DNA of 64,000 nucleotides. Origin: Flavobacterium panacis. Its GTDB lineage: Bacteria > Bacteroidota > Bacteroidia > Flavobacteriales > Flavobacteriaceae. A model generated the notes under the pieces. That model ran no database searches, was not told the DNA's origin, and was given only the letters and a program-made list of their open reading frames with translations. Positions 8,393-16,357 of the stretch are shown here, one piece after another; within the stretch, counting starts at the first letter, position 1, and each line of letters begins with the position of its first letter. The stretch spans positions 1-64,000 of the forward strand of contig NZ_JANKMS010000009.1 of the NCBI RefSeq assembly GCF_024649945.1, in the 5' to 3' direction. Position numbers and translations under genes: made by a program.

Positions 8393-10849
8393 ATGATGAG
8401 TAAATATTTGACCCTTATTTTAGTTTTTTCAACATTCTATTCTTCTTCCCAAACTATGGAACCACTTTATTTCGATGCCAATTGGAAAAATACCACCAAA
8501 GAAAATGCTTCTTTCTACAGAATGCAACCTTCAAAAAAATCAGATAATTTAGTTTTAATAGAAGATTTCTACAGCAATAAAAAACCTCAGTTTCAGGCAT
8601 ATGCTTTTCAGGATAATGAAGATGATTATGTAGGTGATGCGGTTTGGTTTGATGAGAATGGTTTCGATTCTTCTTCATATCAGTTTTATAACTTCTCTGC
8701 TGTTCCCAATTTGGTTTATTATTATCCGAATGGTAAAAAGTTTAAGTCTGTTCAATACAAAAACGGACGAAAAGATGGTGAAACTATTATTTACCATGAA
8801 GATGGAACCGTATTGATGAAGGGAAAATATGAAGCTGGAAAACCTATAAACGGCGATTTTGAAGAAGTTGTAAATTGGGATAATTATAAATTTAACAGAA
8901 CAGATTCTAAAACAGAAAAAGAAGAACCTCTGAGAACTATCGAAGGCATAATTCTTCGTGAAGAAACTTCAGAAGAAAAAAGAAAAATTGTAAAAAAGAA
9001 GATATTTTGGATAAACTCCAAACAAATTGCGCAGGAAATTTGGTACGATATTGCAAACAGTTATACAGAATCTTTCAAGCAGATCAATTACGACAAGTCT
9101 GGAAAAATTTTGCAGATGATTGATGAGAAAGATTATGTACAATACAGTCGTGAGATTTCGAATGGGATTGTTTTCGATTATTATGTTCAGAATAAATTTG
9201 CTGTTGCGATCAAGTCGAAAACCAATTATAAAAACGGACAAAAAAACGGCGAAGTAATTCACTATTATCCAAATGGGAAAGTTCTGGAAGTTGGTCAATA
9301 TTCTGAGGGAGAATTAGATGGAGATCAAATCGAATACAATGCTGACGGAAGTATAAGAGTCAAAAGAACTTATAAAAAAGGACAGCCTTTTGCAGGTAAT
9401 TTTGATGAGAAATTTGCAAGCGATTTAAGTATTAATCAAAATTATGTGAATGGCGTAAAAGAAGGCGAATCGATTGTAAAAGACGAGTCTGGAAATGTTG
9501 TTGCAAAAGGAATTTATAAAGATGATAAACCGTTTAACGGAACATTTGTCATCAAAAATGAAAAGGAACAAAACGAATTAATCAATGTTTCTGACTACAA
9601 GAAAAATGGCGTACAGAAAATCTTTAATTACTATCTAGATGATCCTGTTAGAACCTACACTATGGTAAACGACATTAAAAATGGTGAAACTGTTTTTTAC
9701 GATAATAGAGAAGTGATTGGAAAACTCGAATACAAAAATGATCTACCGTATGAAGGGAATTTAGTGGAAGCTAAACAGAATACCATCTACAAAAAAGGAA
9801 ACGTTGTAGAAGAGATTTACTATAGAAGTGAATACGATAAAAAAGAAGAAAGTAATGTTGTAAAAACAATATATTTTGAAAACGGAAAAAGGTCAAAAAT
9901 CGTCGATAAATCTTTTTTAATTACTTCAGATAAACAAGAATTCTACACTGGAATTTATAAAAATGACCAGCCTTTTTCAGGTTATTTTGCTACAGATTTT
10001 AATGAATTTAATTATGTTGATTATTATGAAAATGGAATTATCAAATACCAATATTCCAATAACTATTTAGAAAATCTTGAAAAGTATGAATATCCAAATT
10101 ATAATATCAAATCGACTTATAAAGACGGAAAAATAATCGACGGTCCAGAATACATAAAACTAGACCGTCAGTTTATTACCAAAAATTGGAAAAATGGAGT
10201 ACTGAAAAGTTTTGACTTTGATGTTTTTGCCGTGCATTATTTTAATCGATATCATTTTGAATTGAAAAATAATGCGATTGAATTGGAAGAATTTAGCAAA
10301 AAAATAAAAGGAAAAATTGTTTTAGAAAAAGTAAATAATAAAAACGTAGGCAAGTTTAGTATTAGTGGAAAATTACTTGCAACAAGCTCATCAGTAGAAG
10401 TTGACGAGACAATCCCATCAGAAACGGGAAGTATTTTGTACTATCAAACAGCAAATAAAATTGAAGCCAAGTTGTTTAAATCAACAGAAGAAAATGATGA
10501 ACAAAGAAGATACGCCGAAATTTTTAGTACTGTATTTAGTTCGTACTTAGATCATAACAAAACAATTGAAGAAAACTTTTATTTGTTTGCTGCAAAAATG
10601 TCTTCAGAAAAAGATGTTGAATTATTATTTGGAAATGAACTCAAAGGAAATCTTATTGCAGGTTTAAGAATTGATGAAAACAAAAAAACAGAAATTGGAA
10701 CTCTGATTCTTAAAAATAAAAGCAATTCGTATGATTTAAAACTGTTTTACAAAGAAAAAGTTTTAGAAGAAAAAAAGAATGTGGATTTGAAAAATGTCAA
10801 AAGAGAAATTGAAAATCTGAATGAAATATTGAATGCAAAAATGAACTAA
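8393..10849 (+). CDS. Large exported MORN/YwqK-repeat protein
   Basis: This 818-residue protein has a signal peptide (1-20, ending SSSQT) and at least six copies of a repeat of about 22 residues built on Y-x-N/D-G-x-x-x-x-x-x-Y-x-x-G-x-x-x-G (YYPNGKKFKSVQYKNG, YYPNGKVLEVGQYSEG, and more). This is the MORN-2 or YwqK pattern, which annotators often label 'toxin-antitoxin system YwqK family antitoxin' without functional proof. Diverged repeats continue to about residue 580. The C-terminal 230 residues lack recognisable repeats. It stands alone, convergent with the alcohol dehydrogenase gene. The role is unknown; a periplasmic or surface scaffold is likely. A second ATG 3 bases downstream is an equally good start. 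Confidence 0.75.
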   Translation: MMSKYLTLILVFSTFYSSSQTMEPLYFDANWKNTTKENASFYRMQPSKKSDNLVLIEDFYSNKKPQFQAYAFQDNEDDYVGDAVWFDENGFDSSSYQFYNFSAVPNLVYYYPNGKKFKSVQYKNGRKDGETIIYHEDGTVLMKGKYEAGKPINGDFEEVVNWDNYKFNRTDSKTEKEEPLRTIEGIILREETSEEKRKIVKKKIFWINSKQIAQEIWYDIANSYTESFKQINYDKSGKILQMIDEKDYVQYSREISNGIVFDYYVQNKFAVAIKSKTNYKNGQKNGEVIHYYPNGKVLEVGQYSEGELDGDQIEYNADGSIRVKRTYKKGQPFAGNFDEKFASDLSINQNYVNGVKEGESIVKDESGNVVAKGIYKDDKPFNGTFVIKNEKEQNELINVSDYKKNGVQKIFNYYLDDPVRTYTMVNDIKNGETVFYDNREVIGKLEYKNDLPYEGNLVEAKQNTIYKKGNVVEEIYYRSEYDKKEESNVVKTIYFENGKRSKIVDKSFLITSDKQEFYTGIYKNDQPFSGYFATDFNEFNYVDYYENGIIKYQYSNNYLENLEKYEYPNYNIKSTYKDGKIIDGPEYIKLDRQFITKNWKNGVLKSFDFDVFAVHYFNRYHFELKNNAIELEEFSKKIKGKIVLEKVNNKNVGKFSISGKLLATSSSVEVDETIPSETGSILYYQTANKIEAKLFKSTEENDEQRRYAEIFSTVFSSYLDHNKTIEENFYLFAAKMSSEKDVELLFGNELKGNLIAGLRIDENKKTEIGTLILKNKSNSYDLKLFYKEKVLEEKKNVDLKNVKREIENLNEILNAKMN

Positions 10850-11010
10850 AACTTTAAATAAAAAGCGGTTTTACGATTGCAATTTAAATCTTAAAAAATA
10901 TTTTTATTTCCATACAATAAAACACAAAACAGAACGTTGTAAGTCTTTATAAATTAGAATTTTAATGAATTTAAAAAGATTTGAGTTAGTTAGTTTTGTT
11001 TTAGTATTTT

Positions 11011-11048
11011 AAAAAGGCGTTCCTATTTACATAAGAACGCCTTTTTTT
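11011..11048. terminator. Bidirectional terminator
   Basis: A perfect 12-bp stem (AAAAAGGCGTTC / GAACGCCTTTTT) with a 12-base loop and T-runs on both strands sits between two convergent genes. Confidence 0.85.
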
Positions 11049-11054
11049 AATTTT

Positions 11055-11116
11055 CAGTCGCAGTCACAGTTTTCAGTGATCTGCTAAACTGCAAACTGGC
11101 ACTGAACACTGCGACT
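11055..11116. repeat. Word-repeat hairpin element (CAGTCGCAGT type)
   Basis: Outer arms AGTCGCAGT (11056-11064) and ACTGCGACT (11108-11116) enclose further CAGT/ACTG words. The right arm overlaps the stop codon of the alcohol dehydrogenase gene. The same word occurs at 1-77 and 57765-57826. Confidence 0.7.
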
Positions 11117-12272
11117 AGTAAGAAAGTTCTACAATAGATTTTACTTTATCTAAAGTCACTAATTGATTTTCTCCTAAACCTTTCCAACCTCTTTCATCAA
11201 AACGTTTTACGATGAAATCTGCTGTATTTGAATAGTCGTTTGTGTATTGAGAAAGTTTCGTATCCATCCCCATAGTATGGAAAAACTCAACGGTTTTGTT
11301 GATTGATTCTTTTGCTACTTCGTCATCAGAACCCGTTAAATTGAAGATTCTTCTTCCGTATTGGGCTAGTTTTGCTTTTTTAGTTTCAAACATTACGGTG
11401 TACAAACTCGGACCGATAATCGCCAAAGTTCTAGCATGATCAATTTCGTAAAGAGCAGTCAATTCGTGACCAATCATGTGCGTTGCCCAATCGCTTGGAA
11501 CACCTTTCTGGATTAATCCGTTTAAAGCCATTGTACAGCTCCACATAAAGTTGGAAGCCAAAGTATAATCGGTTGGATTTTTTACTACGCCTGGACCAAC
11601 TTCAATTAAAGTTTGCAAAATTCCTTCGGCAATTCTATCCTGAAGAAAAGCATCTGTAGGATAAGTCAAGTATTGCTCCATCACGTGCGTGAAGGCATCT
11701 ACAACACCGTTTTCTAATTGTCTTTTCGGTAAAGAAGCAATTACAGTTGGATCACAAATAGAGAATTGAGGAAACAAAGCGCTTCCGCCAGAAGATAATT
11801 TTTCCTGAGTTGCTTCAATCGTTACGACATAACCAGAATTCATTTCGCTTCCGGTTGCAGGAAGGGTCAAAACAGTTCCGAAAGGCATGGCGTTTTCTTT
11901 AATTAAAATTCTCTTTTGTAGAATATCTAATGGATTTCCATCAAAATTAACGGCAGCCGAAATAAATTTCACACCATCAATTACAGATCCACCACCAACA
12001 GCCAGAATAAAATCGATTTTTTCTGCTTTAATCACATCAACCGCTTTCATCAAAGTTTCAAATCTCGGATTCGGCTCAATTCCGCCAAATTCTACAATTT
12101 CAAAACCTTTCAGATTGTTGATTACTTGGTCGTAAATTCCGTTTTTAAAGATACTTCCACCGCCATAAGCCAAAAGTATTTTAGCATTTTTTGGAACTAA
12201 AGTCGAAAGTTTTTCAATTTGTCCTTTTCCGAAAACTAAATTCGTCGGATTGTATAATTCAAAGTTTAGCAT
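11115..12272 (-). CDS. Iron-containing alcohol dehydrogenase (YqhD/BdhA type)
   Basis: This 385-residue cytoplasmic NAD(P)H-dependent alcohol/aldehyde oxidoreductase has a GGGSVIDGVKF nucleotide-binding segment (about 95-105). The metal-ligand pattern of group III alcohol dehydrogenases is present: D in VVDAFTHVMEQ with its following H, and two later His in ATHMIGHELTALYEIDHA. The sequence resembles the NADPH-dependent YqhD/BdhA branch that reduces aldehydes such as butanal or methylglyoxal. With the neighbouring DJ-1-like protein it may serve carbonyl detoxification; this is inference from context. Confidence 0.9.
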   Translation of the reverse strand: MLNFELYNPTNLVFGKGQIEKLSTLVPKNAKILLAYGGGSIFKNGIYDQVINNLKGFEIVEFGGIEPNPRFETLMKAVDVIKAEKIDFILAVGGGSVIDGVKFISAAVNFDGNPLDILQKRILIKENAMPFGTVLTLPATGSEMNSGYVVTIEATQEKLSSGGSALFPQFSICDPTVIASLPKRQLENGVVDAFTHVMEQYLTYPTDAFLQDRIAEGILQTLIEVGPGVVKNPTDYTLASNFMWSCTMALNGLIQKGVPSDWATHMIGHELTALYEIDHARTLAIIGPSLYTVMFETKKAKLAQYGRRIFNLTGSDDEVAKESINKTVEFFHTMGMDTKLSQYTNDYSNTADFIVKRFDERGWKGLGENQLVTLDKVKSIVELSY

Positions 12273-12281
12273 TTTTTTTTT

Positions 12282-12436
12282 AAGGTTCTAAGATGCTAAG
12301 CTACTAAGGAACTAAGTTTTCCTCTTTAACTTAGCATCATTAATTATTTAATTTTTTTATTAGTGAATAAGGTTTAGGTTTCAAGTTTCTAAGAGAAAAC
12401 CTTAGAATCTTAGCGCCTAAGTTCCTCAGCACCTTG
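12282..12436. repeat. Word-repeat intergenic element (CTTAGcATCTTAG type)
   Basis: Words such as TTCTAAGATGCTAAG on the left are answered by CTTAGAATCTTAGCGC on the right, forming an imperfect long hairpin between two minus-strand genes. It is of the same general kind as other intergenic hairpins in this window. Confidence 0.6.
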
Positions 12437-12438
12437 TT

Positions 12439-13200
12439 TTAATTCAATTTTTGTAATAATTTGCCAGCAACCAATTTAGACGATGCAGGATTTTGACCTG
12501 TAATTAAAAGTCCGTCAGCTACTGCGTAAGGTTGCCAGTTTGGTCCTTTAGAGAAAATTCCTCCGTTTGAAGCTAAAGCATCTTCCAATAAAAATGGAAC
12601 TACTTTTGTTAAACCAACTGCTTCTTCTTCCTCGTTTGTAAAACCCGTTATTTTTTTACCTTTTACTAAATATTGTCCATCCACTTTTACGTTTTTCAAA
12701 ACGGCTGGAGCGTGACAAACAAAAGCTACAGGTTTATCATTTTTATAAAAAGATTCAATCAAAGCAATCGAACTTCTGTCTTCCACTAAATCCCAAAGCG
12801 GACCATGACCACCTGGATAAAAAACAGCATCGTAATCTTTTTGGTTAATTGTTGAAAGTTTCAAAGTGGTTTTTAATTTTTCCTGTAAAACGGTATCAGC
12901 ATCAAAACGTTTAGTGTCTTCTGTTGCCGAGGCTGGATCGGCACTTTTTGGATCAATTGGTGGTTGTCCTCCTTTTGGAGATGCAATTGTAATTTCAACT
13001 CCCTGATCTAATAATTCATAATATGGTGCAGCAAATTCTTCTGACCAGAATCCTGTTTTTTCTCCTGTATTGCCCAGTTTATCATTGCTGGTCACAACAA
13101 ATAATACTTTTTTCATTTTCTTTTTATTTGATTTTTGAGCCTCAGCAGAAAAGCTTATGGCTGTAAATGCAGTTATTGCGAATAGTGCTATTTTCTTCAT
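12439..13200 (-). CDS. Exported DJ-1/PfpI (Hsp31-like) class I amidotransferase-fold protein
   Basis: This 253-residue protein has a signal peptide (1-21, ending AEA) and a DJ-1/PfpI domain from about residue 30 (KKVLFVVTSNDKLGNTGEKTGFWSEE). The nucleophile elbow FVCHAPA and the glutamate of the GFWSEE segment match the Hsp31/glyoxalase III branch. Most relatives are cytoplasmic, so the export signal is notable. Possible roles are methylglyoxal conversion, protein deglycation or chaperone activity; these are family-level expectations. The gene is divergent from a LysR regulator 85 bases away. Confidence 0.85.
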   Translation of the reverse strand: MKKIALFAITAFTAISFSAEAQKSNKKKMKKVLFVVTSNDKLGNTGEKTGFWSEEFAAPYYELLDQGVEITIASPKGGQPPIDPKSADPASATEDTKRFDADTVLQEKLKTTLKLSTINQKDYDAVFYPGGHGPLWDLVEDRSSIALIESFYKNDKPVAFVCHAPAVLKNVKVDGQYLVKGKKITGFTNEEEEAVGLTKVVPFLLEDALASNGGIFSKGPNWQPYAVADGLLITGQNPASSKLVAGKLLQKLN

Positions 13201-13216
13201 AAGATTAAATTTTCAA

Positions 13217-13266
13217 CAAATTTACGGCTTATGTGATATCAGTAAAAATAAAATAAACTATGTTTG
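13217..13266. promoter_or_regulatory. Divergent -7 elements between the DJ-1-like gene and lysR
   Basis: TAAATTTG on the minus strand (13224-13217) fits a promoter for the DJ-1-like gene. TATGTTTG on the plus strand (13259-13266) fits one for the LysR gene. Both -33 boxes are weak. LysR proteins usually act in such shared intergenic regions, but no single convincing T-N11-A site stands out. Confidence 0.4.
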
Positions 13267-13285
13267 TTATAAAATAATTTATATC

Positions 13286-14191
13286 ATGGTAAATCTAGAA
13301 TGGTACAGAACATTTAAGGCGGTTTATAAAAATGGTAATTTTTCGGTCGCCGCAAAAGAGTTATTTATGAGTCAGCCGGCGGTGAGTCAGCAGATTTCTA
13401 TGTTAGAAGCGCATGTTGGTAATAAATTGTTTAACCGAAAATCGAAAGGGGTTGAACCAACAGAATACGCTAAGTTACTGAATAATTTGATTATAGACGC
13501 GCTCGACAGGCTCGAAAGTGTTGAAACTAGTTTTAGATCCAAAGCCGAAGATGCGAATCGGTTAATTTCTGTTGGTATTTCAAAACATCTTTTTGGTTGT
13601 GTCGGCGATCTCCTCATTGCAAAGTTTGATTTAATTGATTTTACTTTTGCAGAAAACGATGAACTTTTCGCTTTGGTAGATGCTAAAAAACTGGATTTTG
13701 CCATTACCACCAAAAGATTTGACACTTTTGATACCACTTATGAAATCGTCGGAAAAATTAAACTGATATTGGTTGCACCGACTAGTTTAGATATAAGCGA
13801 ATTTCGTCAGAAATTAAAATCAGATAATTTTACCGAAATAGAGCAATGGCTTAATGCACAGAAATGGTACAGCCATGATGCTCGTATTCCGCACATAAAG
13901 CTGTTTTGGTTGCATGCTTTTAATAAAAAGAGGCCATCAATGGTACCCAATTATATTATTCCTTCTGAATTTGAAATGTTAAGACTTTTATCTAAACATG
14001 ATGGAATTGCTGCAACATGGAATTGTAATGCGAGAAATTTCATTAAAAAAAATAAGCTTCAATTAGTATGGAATAGTTTTCATGTCCCAGAAGAATTTGT
14101 GTACTTACTAACTCCAAAAAATAATAACGTAAACTCGTTTTTTGAGATTATTGCTAAAGAATTAAAACTGTTTTTCGGTAACAGATTATAG
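13286..14191 (+). CDS. LysR-family transcriptional regulator
   Basis: This protein of about 301 residues has an N-terminal winged helix-turn-helix (LEWYRTFKAVYKNGNFSVAA, then SQPAVSQQISMLE, the LysR recognition helix) and a C-terminal effector-binding domain. The start is set at MVNLEWYRTF; an upstream in-frame ATG at 13157 would run through the divergent gene's start and add residues unlike the family. By location it probably controls the divergent DJ-1-like gene, perhaps with the alcohol dehydrogenase. The effector is unknown. Confidence 0.9.
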   Translation: MVNLEWYRTFKAVYKNGNFSVAAKELFMSQPAVSQQISMLEAHVGNKLFNRKSKGVEPTEYAKLLNNLIIDALDRLESVETSFRSKAEDANRLISVGISKHLFGCVGDLLIAKFDLIDFTFAENDELFALVDAKKLDFAITTKRFDTFDTTYEIVGKIKLILVAPTSLDISEFRQKLKSDNFTEIEQWLNAQKWYSHDARIPHIKLFWLHAFNKKRPSMVPNYIIPSEFEMLRLLSKHDGIAATWNCNARNFIKKNKLQLVWNSFHVPEEFVYLLTPKNNNVNSFFEIIAKELKLFFGNRL

Positions 14192-14292
14192 ATTTTTACC
14201 CTTATTAAAACATCTGAAAATTCTTCTTTTTTTGCTTTGACCTTATTTTTTAAAAGAATATTTTTGAGTAATAAACCACTAAAATTTCCATT

Positions 14293-14655
14293 ATGAAAAA
14301 GATTACAGCAGTTTTAATGTTTACAATGGCATTTTTCATCAGTATTTCTTGCAGTAAAAGTGAGGAAGAAAATATAGTAGATTGTTTTGGAGATTCTATT
14401 TTTACTGAATTAAAGCATCCTGCAGATGCTGCCAATTCAAAAAAGATTAATTTTTCAATTGAGTATTCTGGAGACGAAAGAACACTAAGCAATGTAAAAT
14501 GGACTTTTGGAGATGGGCAAACTGCGACTGGTATAGCTGTATCACACACTTATAGTGCAGCAGGTTCTTATACAGTTAAAGCTGAAGTTACGACCAAGAA
14601 AGGAAATTCTTCAGAATGTTCACATGAGAAAAATAAAACGATAACGGTGAATTAG
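14293..14655 (+). CDS. Small PKD-domain lipoprotein
   Basis: This 120-residue lipoprotein has a lipobox Cys at residue 20 (ISISCSKSEEEN) followed by a single PKD domain (residues about 50-118) with the typical WTFGDGQ and SHTYSAAGSYTV motifs. It is probably surface or periplasm anchored and binding. There is no catalytic domain. It stands alone before the NAD island. Confidence 0.85.
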   Translation: MKKITAVLMFTMAFFISISCSKSEEENIVDCFGDSIFTELKHPADAANSKKINFSIEYSGDERTLSNVKWTFGDGQTATGIAVSHTYSAAGSYTVKAEVTTKKGNSSECSHEKNKTITVN

Positions 14656-14676
14656 AAAACCGACAATATATTTTTT

Positions 14677-14729
14677 GAGAGTCAATTCTGTGATTTATGC
14701 TTGAGCATTCAATTACAGAATTGACTCTC
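14677..14729. terminator. Long perfect hairpin between the PKD gene and the nudix regulator
   Basis: A perfect 15-bp inverted repeat, GAGAGTCAATTCTGT / ACAGAATTGACTCTC, extends to 19 bp with one G-U pair. It holds an inner ATGC-TTGA-GCAT hairpin. No strong T-run follows, so termination is likely but not proven. Its right arm abuts the putative promoter of the regulator, so it could also be a regulatory site. Confidence 0.55.
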
Positions 14730-14735
14730 ATTCGT

Positions 14736-14743
14736 TATATTTG
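14736..14743 (+). promoter_or_regulatory. Possible -7 element of the nudix regulator gene
   Basis: TATATTTG matches TAnnTTTG and lies 19 bases before the start codon. There is no good TTG at normal spacing; the expected -33 region falls in the right arm of the hairpin at 14677-14729. Confidence 0.4.
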
Positions 14744-14762
14744 TTTGATATGATTTACGATT

Positions 14763-15455
14763 ATGGAAAAATTACAAAATATTAGAATTGCGGTAGATGC
14801 TATTGTTTTTGGTTATAAAAACAACGGTTTATATGTGTTATTGATCGAACAAAAGTTTGGTTCTGCTGATAAATACTGGGCATTACCAGGAGGTTTGGTT
14901 CAGAATGAGGAATCGTTGAGCGATGCAGTAATTCGAGAATTGCATGAAGAAACCAATGTTCAGCTGAATTTCATGGAACAATTATACACTTTTGGAGATG
15001 ATATTTTTAGAGATTCCAGAAATCGTGTAATTTCAGTAGCGTATTACGCTTTGGTCGATGCTTCAAACTTAGAAATTAAAGCCGATACCGATGCAGAAAG
15101 AGTACAATGGTTTAAAATTGATGAAATTCCGTCTTTGGCATTTGATCATAATTTAATTCTCAAAAAAGCCATTGCACGATTAAAATCAAAACTAACTTAC
15201 GAGCCTATTGGTTTCGATTTGCTTCCAGATGAATTTTTATTTTCGGATTTGGAAAATCTTTATTGTACCATTTTAGAAAAGGAAATCGATCGAAGAAACT
15301 TCAGAAAAAAAATATTGAGTTACGGAATCTTGGAACAAACCGATAAAATTGCTCCTGTAAAAAACGGAAGGCCTGCCAAACTTTTTAAGTTTAATAAATT
15401 GAAATACAGTTCGTTAGTTAAAGAAGGCTTTCACTTCGAAATAAAGTTTGCGTAA
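14763..15455 (+). CDS. Nudix-winged helix transcriptional regulator (NrtR-like)
   Basis: This 230-residue two-domain protein has an N-terminal Nudix fold (about 5-145) and a C-terminal winged helix (about 150-230: FRKKILSYGILEQ, KNGRPAKLFKF). The Nudix box at 43-66 is nearly complete, with REL-x-EE intact and N where the last G is usual, so catalysis cannot be excluded. Proteins of this architecture (NrtR and Bacteroidota sugar-regulating paralogues) bind nucleotide ligands such as ADP-ribose and release DNA. The position at the head of an NAD/ADP-ribose gene set favours control of NAD recycling. Two palindromes just downstream (15447-15519) are candidate operators. Confidence 0.85.
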   Translation: MEKLQNIRIAVDAIVFGYKNNGLYVLLIEQKFGSADKYWALPGGLVQNEESLSDAVIRELHEETNVQLNFMEQLYTFGDDIFRDSRNRVISVAYYALVDASNLEIKADTDAERVQWFKIDEIPSLAFDHNLILKKAIARLKSKLTYEPIGFDLLPDEFLFSDLENLYCTILEKEIDRRNFRKKILSYGILEQTDKIAPVKNGRPAKLFKFNKLKYSSLVKEGFHFEIKFA

Positions 15456-15467
15456 TTTTTACACAAA
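15447..15467. promoter_or_regulatory. Operator-like palindrome 1 (imperfect)
   Basis: TTTGCGT, 7 bases, ACACAAA: an inverted repeat with one mismatch. It overlaps the last codons and stop of the nudix regulator and lies just upstream of the promoter for the PRPP-synthetase-like gene. Its arm length and spacing equal those of palindrome 2. Confidence 0.6.
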
Positions 15468-15472
15468 ATATA

Positions 15473-15502
15473 TTGTTTATTTAAAATTAAATTCTACATT
15501 TG
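15473..15502 (+). promoter_or_regulatory. Predicted promoter of the NAD-island operon
   Basis: TTG (15473-15475), a 19-base spacer and TACATTTG (15495-15502) match the Bacteroidota consensus closely. It gives a short leader before the start at 15530. Operator-like palindromes lie on both sides. Confidence 0.65.
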
Positions 15503-15519
15503 CGTATAATTAACGCAAA
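15499..15519. promoter_or_regulatory. Operator-like palindrome 2 (perfect arms)
   Basis: TTTGCGT, 7 bases, ACGCAAA with perfect arms. It overlaps the -7 element and expected start point of the operon promoter, the usual place for a repressor site. Its centre is 52 bp from that of palindrome 1, about five helical turns, so two dimers could bind the same face of the DNA. Confidence 0.7.
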
Positions 15520-15529
15520 CTAAAAAGCT

Positions 15530-16357
15530 ATGATACTAAATCTCGACCCAAAATTCGCTCCATTTCAAAATCAGGAAGAAATTAAATTTCAAAGTTTTAC
15601 TTTCTCTGGAGGAGAACCACACATCAAAATCGTTCCAGATTTTGATGTAAATAGAAAAGTGACCATTACACATAGATTAAATTCATTCAACGATTTAGGT
15701 TTGTTGTGTATTACAGTAGATGCTTTGCGCAGAATGGACATTAAGATTATTGATCTTTTTATTCCGTATTTTCCAGCTGCGAGACAAGATCGTGTTATGA
15801 TTCCTGGTGAGCCGTTATCTGTAAAAGTGTATGCAGGTATCATCAACGCCATGCAATTGAACAAAGTGTTTGTTTTTGATGCGCATTCTGAAGTTACGCC
15901 AGCTTTGTTGAATAATAGTACTGTAATTCCGAATTACAGTTTTATTCAAGAAGTGATAAAAAGAGTAGGCGAAAACGTAAAACTGATTTCTCCAGACGGA
16001 GGCGCTTTGAAAAAAATCTACAAAGTATCTGAATTTTTAGGTGGTGTTGAGGTTGTAGAATGCAGTAAAAGCCGTGATGTAAAAACTGGAAAATTATCTG
16101 GGTTTAAAGTTTACAATGATGATTTAGAAGGAATGGATTGTTTAATTGTAGATGATATCTGCGATGGAGGAGGAACTTTCGTAGGATTAGCAGAAGAATT
16201 AAAAAAGAAAAACGCAGGGAAATTATACTTGGCAGTAAGCCACGGAATTTTCAATAAAGGATTTGAAGTTTTAGATTGTTTCGACAAAATATTTACTACG
16301 AATTCTTTTAAAGACTTTGACGGCGAGAACGTTGAAGTCATAAAATTTGAATTATGA
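15530..16357 (+). CDS. Short ribose-phosphate pyrophosphokinase homologue
   Basis: This 275-residue protein, shorter than the usual 310-320, belongs to the PRPP-synthetase family. Visible motifs are ARQDR (84-88, ATP site), DAHSE (117-121, in place of the usual DLHAD), SPDGG (154-158) and the PRPP loop VDDICDGGGT (207-216). It should pyrophosphorylate a ribose-5-phosphate-like substrate. In this setting it may supply PRPP to the NAMPT-like enzyme at the far end of the island. Phage homologues of this pair instead make ADP-ribose pyrophosphate (Adps), so the true substrate is open. The gene overlaps the next by 4 bases. Confidence 0.85.
   Translation: MILNLDPKFAPFQNQEEIKFQSFTFSGGEPHIKIVPDFDVNRKVTITHRLNSFNDLGLLCITVDALRRMDIKIIDLFIPYFPAARQDRVMIPGEPLSVKVYAGIINAMQLNKVFVFDAHSEVTPALLNNSTVIPNYSFIQEVIKRVGENVKLISPDGGALKKIYKVSEFLGGVEVVECSKSRDVKTGKLSGFKVYNDDLEGMDCLIVDDICDGGGTFVGLAEELKKKNAGKLYLAVSHGIFNKGFEVLDCFDKIFTTNSFKDFDGENVEVIKFEL

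Noticed and set aside
8393..10849. Toxin-antitoxin module
   Set aside because: The family name contains 'antitoxin', but there is no adjacent toxin gene, and an 818-residue exported repeat protein does not fit an antitoxin.
13157..13285. N-terminal extension of the LysR regulator
   Set aside because: The extra 43 residues overlap the start of the divergent gene and its promoter and do not fit the family, whose proteins begin close to the helix-turn-helix.
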